From CAYWXK01 sp964462515 (GTDB lineage: Bacteria; Planctomycetota; Phycisphaerae; Sedimentisphaerales; Anaerobacaceae), in NCBI GenBank assembly GCA_964462515.1, contig CAYWXK010000012.1, positions 28,317-92,316 on the forward strand: a stretch of DNA of 64,000 bases, written 5' to 3'. Position numbers and translations under genes: made by a program. The notes below the pieces were generated by a model. The model was given only the letters and a program-made list of their open reading frames with translations. It was not told where the DNA came from and did no database searches. The stretch's first letter is position 1; each line of letters begins with the position of its first letter. Shown in pieces: positions 58,872 to 64,000 of this stretch.

Positions 58872-60275
58872 ATGTTGCTTTTAATGGTGTTTTTCACGTC
58901 AAGTCCTGGGCAGGAAACGTGGAGGTTTATTGCTACCGACGACAGCCGCGGCGCCACTAACGGTATCAATCTGACCATTCTCAAAGAAATTGTAGCCGAA
59001 ATTAAAAAGCAGGGTGTTGACCTTTTTGTATGTTCGGGAGACCTGGTTTCCAGTTCAGAGCCGGCCGAATTTGAAACTAACTTGAGAGCGTGGATTAATA
59101 CTATGAAGCCGGTGTATGATGCAAATATCGCTATCTACGTTTGCCGCGGCAATCATGAGCTTCGCGACATCTGGCAAAGCGACCCCAATACCGGCCCCGA
59201 CCCTGATGACAATTACGCAATTCGATGGCTTAACGTATTCGGCAATGACTTATATCCTGTCCAGAAATTGCCTGCGAATGGCCCAGCAGGTGAGAGGTAT
59301 ATGACATATTCTGTCACGCACAAGAACGCCCTTATCGTCTTGCTGGATGAGTATGCCGGTACTGCTCATAAGCTTTACCACAGGATAAACCAGAAATGGC
59401 TTGATACGCAGTTGGCGGCAAATACCAAACCTCATATCTTTGTTGCAGGACACGAGCCTGCCTTCCAAACGTTCCACGATGATTGCCTCGATAACTTTCC
59501 TGCCAACCGAGATGCTCTTTGGGTAAGTTTAGCAAACAGCGGTGCACGGACTTATCTATGTGGTCACGACCATTTCTACGACCACGCCCGCGTAAATGAT
59601 GGCGATGGCGACCCAAATAACGATATTCATCAATACATCATCGGGACCGCAGGCGCCCGTCCTTACCACTGGTCACCCCCCTACCGTGGCGACAATGGCA
59701 TCTACACCATAGCACAACTGCACCACGCAGAACGATACGGCTACGTCCTCGTTGAGGTCGATGACCTTGACGTTACATTAACCTGGATGGAACGTTCCAC
59801 CAACGACCTTGACACAACCGGCGTATATGAGGCCAACGATTCCTGGAGCTACTCTGTTACGCCCAGGCCGATAGTGCTCTCGCCGAACGGCGGTGAAAAG
59901 CTGGCCGCCGCGAATACCTGCGAAATCAGATGGAAAACGCTTGAAGGTGCACAGATAGACTATGCCAAAATCGAACATTCCATCGACAATGGCCAGAACT
60001 GGGAAGATGTTACCGTATGCGAAAATGCCGGTTTTTACCAGTGGCACACCCCTGCAGCAGACTCAAACCAGTGCCGGGTTCGGATTAGCGATTTATCGAA
60101 TCCGGCAATCAGCGATACAAGCGATAGGGTTTTCACGATATTTCAATGCCGGAAGGTACTGGCCGGCGACATAAATGGCGACTGCTACGTTAATTTCCTT
60201 GATTTTAGCCTTCTAATCGAGGATTGGCTAAAATGCACAAATCCCTTCGACCCCGCCTGTAATGAACCACAATAG
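58872..60275 (+). CDS. Secreted metallophosphoesterase with C-terminal dockerin-like motif
   Basis: Calcineurin-like phosphoesterase, 467 residues from the first ATG. Motifs in order: FIATDDSRG, SGDLVSS, CRGNHELRD, FVAGHEPAF and CGHDHFYDH, the full set of metal ligands. After about residue 315 there is a beta-sandwich domain (LSPNGGEKLAAANTCEIRWK), then one dockerin-like repeat GDINGDCYVNFLDFSLLIEDW. The ATG at 58872 lacks an SD and gives a signal peptide without basic residues; a start at ATC 58836, 9 bases after AGGAG, would add them. The substrate is unknown; such proteins may take phosphate from extracellular polymers. Confidence 0.88.
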   Translation: MLLLMVFFTSSPGQETWRFIATDDSRGATNGINLTILKEIVAEIKKQGVDLFVCSGDLVSSSEPAEFETNLRAWINTMKPVYDANIAIYVCRGNHELRDIWQSDPNTGPDPDDNYAIRWLNVFGNDLYPVQKLPANGPAGERYMTYSVTHKNALIVLLDEYAGTAHKLYHRINQKWLDTQLAANTKPHIFVAGHEPAFQTFHDDCLDNFPANRDALWVSLANSGARTYLCGHDHFYDHARVNDGDGDPNNDIHQYIIGTAGARPYHWSPPYRGDNGIYTIAQLHHAERYGYVLVEVDDLDVTLTWMERSTNDLDTTGVYEANDSWSYSVTPRPIVLSPNGGEKLAAANTCEIRWKTLEGAQIDYAKIEHSIDNGQNWEDVTVCENAGFYQWHTPAADSNQCRVRISDLSNPAISDTSDRVFTIFQCRKVLAGDINGDCYVNFLDFSLLIEDWLKCTNPFDPACNEPQ

Positions 60276-60885
60276 ACATCAGAAATGGCCCTCGTGCTCT
60301 ATCGTAAGCTAAAACCAGGATACGTGTCGCGTTTGTTGGTTGGATTCGCCCTACCCGTCATTGCGAACCCCGCACCAATTGAGCTGTCGCGAGCGTTTCT
60401 TTCAGAAGACGACCGGATATTTCCGATTTTGGGCGAACAATTGGTGCGGGGTGAAGCAATCTCTGTCATTTAATGGGGTTGTATTGCCGCTTCCGCTGAA
60501 TATGGCCTCACAATGATGAAAACTAATTTTTATCTGCAAAGAAGACACGCACCCCTAAACCATATCTTCAAAAAAATTCACAAAAAATCACACTTATGAC
60601 TTGCTTTTTTAGGCCGGATTCGGTATCTTAAGGTTAGGTAGTGCTGTCATTGCGAGCCCCCGCTGCTTCGCTTTTGCGAAGCAAAACGGCGGGGGCGTGG
60701 CAATCTAAAACAAATATAATTAAGCTGGTATTAAAAAGTTTTTAGCTAATCAGGCTGATTTGTCATTCCCCCTTAGGGGGAATCCACCAGTAAATTCGCT
60801 AACTGGATACCCGCTTTCGCGGGTATGACAACAGGAACCGTTCACTTTGAGTAAAGTAAATTAAAATATCAAAGGTAGATTAACA
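60276..60885. repeat. 600-base intergenic region filled with three hairpin repeats
   Basis: Repeat 1: ACCCCGCACCAATTG (60367-60381) pairs exactly with CAATTGGTGCGGGGT (60438-60452), with outer ATTGC/GCAAT. Repeat 2: GTCATTGCGAGCCCCCGC... with inner TGCTTCGC/GCGAAGCA and outer GCCCCCG/CGGGGGC (60645-60704). Repeat 3: ATTCCCCC-TTA-GGGGGAAT (60765-60783) and ATACCCGC-TTTC-GCGGGTAT (60807-60826). They belong to the TCATTGCGA...GCAATCT and TCATTCCC...GGGAAT classes. A 62-codon ORF at 60285 lies in repeat 1 and is discarded. Confidence 0.7.
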
Positions 60886-61701
60886 ATGAATAACAAAACA
60901 AATCACGTCAGGCACACAATAAAAGGATTCACGTTAATAGAACTATTGGTTGTCATTGCCATTATCGCGATACTGATGGCAATCTTGATGCCATCTCTGA
61001 ACAGGGTAAGGGAACAGGCAAGGGATATTAGCTGCAGGTCAAACCTAAAACAGGTAGGACTCGTTATCTTTCTGTATCTCCAGGAAAACGAGTTCAAAAT
61101 GCCCAGGGTTAGGTGGGACGACTGGGACTGGTGTAATGGAAACCGTTGGCGCCATTCAGACGGTCGCTATTATAAGCCAACCGAGGATTACTCATACTGG
61201 GGCACCGCCTTCAAAGAATATGTCACTGAAACCGATATTTTCGGCTGTCCATCTTTAAGAAGAAATCATGAAATGGATGTAGCAACTAAGCTATATGGCG
61301 ACGATTTCATAGCATTTTACGACTCGGGTCATGGACTCAACGCTTATTTAAACCAGGAAAACGTAAATTCGATAAAACAAACGGCTGAAGTCATTTTAAC
61401 TCACGACCATATGGAGCCGCGACTTGAACAAGCCAACGACACAACTCCTAACCGTGGCGATATGCTTTGTCTGGGAGTGGAGACGACTGAGAATTTGAGT
61501 CATTTTAGACCACCGGATGGTGACCGCAAGGCCTATTACAGGGGGATATTCAGACATAACATAAGGAGCAGCCGGGAGGATACAACAGGTGGGACACTCA
61601 ACACCCTCTGGCTTGACAGCCACGTCAGCAGAATAAAAGAAACATTGGGATTCGATATACCTAACCGTTATTATGACCCTAAGAAAAAGTACCTCCCCTG
61701 A
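60886..61701 (+). CDS. Prepilin-type (PulG-like) protein
   Basis: A 271-residue pseudopilin. The class-III signal is TIKGFTLIELLVVIAIIAIL, with the cleavage site after Gly and Glu at +5. The rest has CRSNLKQVGLVIFLYLQEN, a DIFGCPSL cysteine pair region and the C-terminal TLNTLWLDSHVSRI, close to the H-x9-DG motif (DG replaced by DSH) of planctomycetal and lentisphaeral pilin-like proteins. AAAGG precedes the ATG. The secretion machinery itself is not in the window. Its last 29 bases overlap the next gene in another frame. Confidence 0.9.
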   Translation: MNNKTNHVRHTIKGFTLIELLVVIAIIAILMAILMPSLNRVREQARDISCRSNLKQVGLVIFLYLQENEFKMPRVRWDDWDWCNGNRWRHSDGRYYKPTEDYSYWGTAFKEYVTETDIFGCPSLRRNHEMDVATKLYGDDFIAFYDSGHGLNAYLNQENVNSIKQTAEVILTHDHMEPRLEQANDTTPNRGDMLCLGVETTENLSHFRPPDGDRKAYYRGIFRHNIRSSREDTTGGTLNTLWLDSHVSRIKETLGFDIPNRYYDPKKKYLP

Positions 61702-63067
61702 TTCAAACCGGGCTTATTGCGAAAAAAACTGCGAATCTCTAACAATATCATTATGTTTGCCGGCGATAATGCTCTTACTTCTCTGTGCAGCTATTGCAAA
61801 AGCAAATGCCGGCGAAACCCAAACCTTCATCATCACTCGCCTCAATAGCGCCCAGCCGCTCATTACCGAATCTATGTTTGACGCCCTCGGTGCCCCGGAC
61901 GACGAAGGCAATAACATCAATGGTCCCTCCGTAATCCGAATCCCGGACTGGATTCGACCCGAAAACCGGGCCGACCCTAACGCCGTTTACTATATGTATT
62001 TCGCCCACCACCAGGGCAATTATATCCGCCTCGCCTGGGCAGCACACATCGAAGGCCCTTGGCACCTATATCACGTTGGTTCGGCCGTGAGCATAGGTAG
62101 CCGCGGCGTGCTCGACCTCGGCAGCAGCGACAAAATCTATCTCGATAACGGCATAACTATCCAAAACCATATCGCCTCGCCTGATGTATTCGTGGACGAC
62201 AAAAACCAGCGAATCGTAATGTATTTCCACGCTGGCGAGACCAAAGTCAACGGCATAAGCTTAGGCCAGAAGAGCCTCGTCACTAAATCGAGCTATGGTT
62301 TAGACTTTCACGATGGCATCGAACCGGTAATTCTTGGTCGATTTTATTTTCGCGTCTTCCGATACGATGGCAATCTTTACGCCACCTCCAACAGCGGCTT
62401 CCTCTTCAAGGCACCCGACCCAAACAACCCCTGGAAACCGCCTGATGGTTTTGACTTCAGCAACGACCTGTGGACACAGCGCCCAGACAGCCCTTTCCAG
62501 AACGACATCGATGATGCTAACTTTTCAGAGGTTCCCGACCGCCCATTGCGAGTGCGCCACTCCACTGCGCGACTTGTCGATGACACAGCGCAGGTATTTT
62601 ATACCCGCATTGGTGACTGTCCCGAGCGGATTATGATGTCAACAATCGACCTGAAAATTGGCGACTATGAACTCTGGGATTCGAGTTTTCCGCCAAGAGA
62701 AATCCTCCAGGCTCAGCTTCACTGGGAAGGTGGTGACATCACTCCCACCAATTCCCAGGGCAGCGCTGCACCGGAAAATGTCAACCAGCTGCGCGACCCA
62801 TACATCTTCGAGGACATCGACGGTAAGTTATACCTGTTCTATTGCGGCCGCGGTGAAGACGCTATCGGCGTGGCGCTCCTGCGCCCCGTCGCACTCGGCC
62901 GACTGGACCTCGACACCGACACAGACCTGGCTGACCTCGCCCTCTTTGCTGAACACTGGCTCGAAACCGGCTGTGGCACCTGTGCCGCCGCCGACCTCAC
63001 AGGAAATGGAAAAGTAACTCTCAACGACCTCCAGATTTTCACCACGCACTGGCTCTCAGAATATTAA
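61673..63067 (+). CDS. Secreted beta-propeller (GH43-like) protein with C-terminal dockerin-like pair
   Basis: A 464-residue protein. It starts inside the pilin gene end (29-base overlap). The signal peptide lies at about residues 25-46 (LPAIMLLLLCAAIAKANAGE), after a long hydrophilic lead, so a later start may be used. The body has blade-like repeats (YYMYFAHHQGNYIRLAWA, QRIVMYFHAGETKVNG, DPYIFEDIDGKLYLFYCGRG) similar to five-bladed glycoside-hydrolase propellers of the GH43/GH130 type. The C-terminus has two calcium loops: LDLDTDTDLADLALFAEHW and ADLTGNGKVTLNDLQIF. No catalytic triad is confirmed. Confidence 0.8.
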   Translation: MTLRKSTSPDSNRAYCEKNCESLTISLCLPAIMLLLLCAAIAKANAGETQTFIITRLNSAQPLITESMFDALGAPDDEGNNINGPSVIRIPDWIRPENRADPNAVYYMYFAHHQGNYIRLAWAAHIEGPWHLYHVGSAVSIGSRGVLDLGSSDKIYLDNGITIQNHIASPDVFVDDKNQRIVMYFHAGETKVNGISLGQKSLVTKSSYGLDFHDGIEPVILGRFYFRVFRYDGNLYATSNSGFLFKAPDPNNPWKPPDGFDFSNDLWTQRPDSPFQNDIDDANFSEVPDRPLRVRHSTARLVDDTAQVFYTRIGDCPERIMMSTIDLKIGDYELWDSSFPPREILQAQLHWEGGDITPTNSQGSAAPENVNQLRDPYIFEDIDGKLYLFYCGRGEDAIGVALLRPVALGRLDLDTDTDLADLALFAEHWLETGCGTCAAADLTGNGKVTLNDLQIFTTHWLSEY

Positions 63068-63285
63068 ATAACTCCTAATAAAACCAAAATTTCACGAACC
63101 ACGCATTCAACGCAGCCTGTCAGTCACATACAATACCGATTGTTAGAAGTTTATGCGCTGTTGGTTTGAATTTTATGAGTAGATGCTCATTAGATATTTA
63201 GCCCGCCGTTTTACGGCGGGTTACTAATGGTGAGTTATCCCGTAGCGCATATAGTTTTTAGGATTGCTATAACAGCTTTTTTGAT
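63068..63285. repeat. Spacer with a small GC hairpin
   Basis: CCCGCCG-TTTTA-CGGCGGG at 63202-63220. There is no T-run after it. It resembles the third hairpin at 32334-32353 and may be a dispersed repeat or a weak terminator. No gene is seen in 63068-63367. Confidence 0.45.
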
Positions 63286-63314
63286 TTGACAAACGGCGGC
63301 AATTACGCTAAATA
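63286..63314 (+). promoter_or_regulatory. Strong promoter of the last gene
   Basis: TTGACA at 63286-63291 and TAAATA at 63309-63314 are 17 bases apart, 53 bases before the ATG at 63368. Confidence 0.6.
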
Positions 63315-63367
63315 TACAAACGTGAAGGAACCGTTTATCAGAAATTATTTTGAAGGAGCAAAATCCA

Positions 63368-64000
63368 ATGAATCATCATACTAAATTCCACTCAAACAGC
63401 AGCAAAGCACAATCGCATAAATCCAAACAATCCTTACGCTTAATTATCTGTATGGCTCTTTTAATCGGTCTGGCTTTGCCATTCAAAGCTCTTTTGGCCG
63501 TTCAAAAAGGAGAAAAGGCGGATGTAGCGGGATTTGGAGAGGTTAAAAAGTGGGATGCGGAAGGAAAAGATTACGGCGTCCTCTGGGAGGACTCACGCGA
63601 CATATTCCGAGTAGTCGTTAAGTTTGCTGACGCCAATAATCTGCCGCAAAAAGAAAATGTCCATTTAGAATACTGGCAATCGACCTGGCCAAGAAGCCGA
63701 ATCCCAAGAGATCAACCTTCAGGTGCAGGCAGTTCCGGCTGGCTAAACGTAGGCGACTGGTTCCAGGGTAAATGGAAAACAGCCGACACAAACCTCCAAA
63801 CTGATGGCGTCACATATACCTTCGCCTTTAATCCTCTTAATGCAAAAGAGTTCACAGATATGAAGGATTTTTCAGTCCCCTACCGCTCCACATTTAAGCT
63901 GCGGATTGTCTGTGATAAGCCGCTTCCTAAAATTGAGACATTCGAGGCCTATACGGATTCGGCCTGGGAGGTGCTTGCTTTTGAGGTTGAATGGGGAGCA
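63368..64000 (+). CDS. Secreted protein of unknown function (3' end beyond the window)
   Basis: The frame is open to the window edge (211 codons visible). GAAGGAG lies about 8 bases before the ATG. A basic start (SHKSKQSLR) and a hydrophobic stretch (LIICMALLIGLALPFKALLA) form a signal peptide. The mature part has GFGEVKKWDAEGKDYGVLWE, DIFRVVVKFADANNLPQKEN and LRIVCDKPLPKIETFEAYTD, and looks like a beta-rich surface or enzyme domain, but I recognise no family. Confidence 0.75.
   Translation, partial: MNHHTKFHSNSSKAQSHKSKQSLRLIICMALLIGLALPFKALLAVQKGEKADVAGFGEVKKWDAEGKDYGVLWEDSRDIFRVVVKFADANNLPQKENVHLEYWQSTWPRSRIPRDQPSGAGSSGWLNVGDWFQGKWKTADTNLQTDGVTYTFAFNPLNAKEFTDMKDFSVPYRSTFKLRIVCDKPLPKIETFEAYTDSAWEVLAFEVEWGA

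Noticed and set aside
60285..60473. 62-codon ORF after the phosphoesterase
   Set aside because: It lies within a long inverted repeat; the reading is a by-product of it.

Overview
The window most likely comes from an anaerobic member of the Planctomycetota, probably class Phycisphaerae and close to the Sedimentisphaerales. This is inferred from gene content, not from a marker gene. The support is: many secreted proteins with dockerin-like calcium repeats (the G-D-x-N-G-D ... W pattern) attached to lamin-tail, CotH, beta-helix, subtilase, phosphoesterase and beta-propeller domains; an exosortase with a PEP-CTERM substrate; a PulG-type pilin with an H-X9-DG-like tail; pyruvate:ferredoxin oxidoreductase; and intergenic regions crowded with short dispersed hairpin repeats. 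There is one RNA gene (tRNA-Pro), no rRNA and no CRISPR array.

Layout. 1-7.1 kb (minus): two large secreted lamin-tail proteins with N-terminal dockerin-like domains, the first cut by the window edge. 7.5-12.6 kb (minus): tRNA-Pro(CGG), priA, a CGGC-domain gene, a HEPN/MNT toxin-antitoxin pair and lhgO. 12.7-17.1 kb: lpdA, a small membrane protein, a hicBA pair, then lipB-lipA; lpdA plus lipBA are lipoate-linked. 17.3-22.5 kb (plus): three PilX-like envelope proteins, two of them tandem duplicates with a duplicated 200-bp leader, and a small acidic repeat protein followed by a strong RNA fold. 22.9-30.1 kb: carB, a beta-helix dockerin protein (minus) and lon. 30.1-31.2 kb: a scrapyard of gene fragments, namely two copies of a folP-like 3' end, an intact DUF2442 gene, a broken DUF4160 gene and a HepT remnant.

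31.2-44.3 kb (minus) is an exopolysaccharide/exosortase locus: SLBB export lipoprotein, exosortase, EpsI-like protein, a 1651-residue TPR protein, a Wzc-like chain-length protein with a damaged Walker A motif, and a sugar-nucleotide epimerase. A promoter and a strong hairpin terminator can be placed on it. Upstream lie a lipoprotein gene and nifJ. At 49.8 kb a HAF-repeat PEP-CTERM protein is a likely substrate of the exosortase. 51-53 kb holds a trypsin-fold protease followed by a lipoprotein that is a solo version of the protease's N-terminal domain, then a NYN ribonuclease. 53.4-56.2 kb (minus) is a pyrRBC operon which, with carB, covers early pyrimidine synthesis.

56.9-64 kb (plus) is again a secretome region: a subtilase lacking the usual catalytic Asp and preceded by an overlapping leader ORF, a metallophosphoesterase, a pilin-like protein overlapping a beta-propeller dockerin protein, and a partial secreted protein. 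No cohesin is visible, so how the dockerin-like domains are used is open.

The most unusual points are: repeat sequences that have entered the reading frames of priA, lipB and lipA; the duplicated folP tails beside toxin-antitoxin debris; the solo protease-prodomain lipoprotein; the repeat-bearing insertion in the SLBB protein; and the structured element at 22.5 kb. All start sites and functions were read by eye from the sequence.
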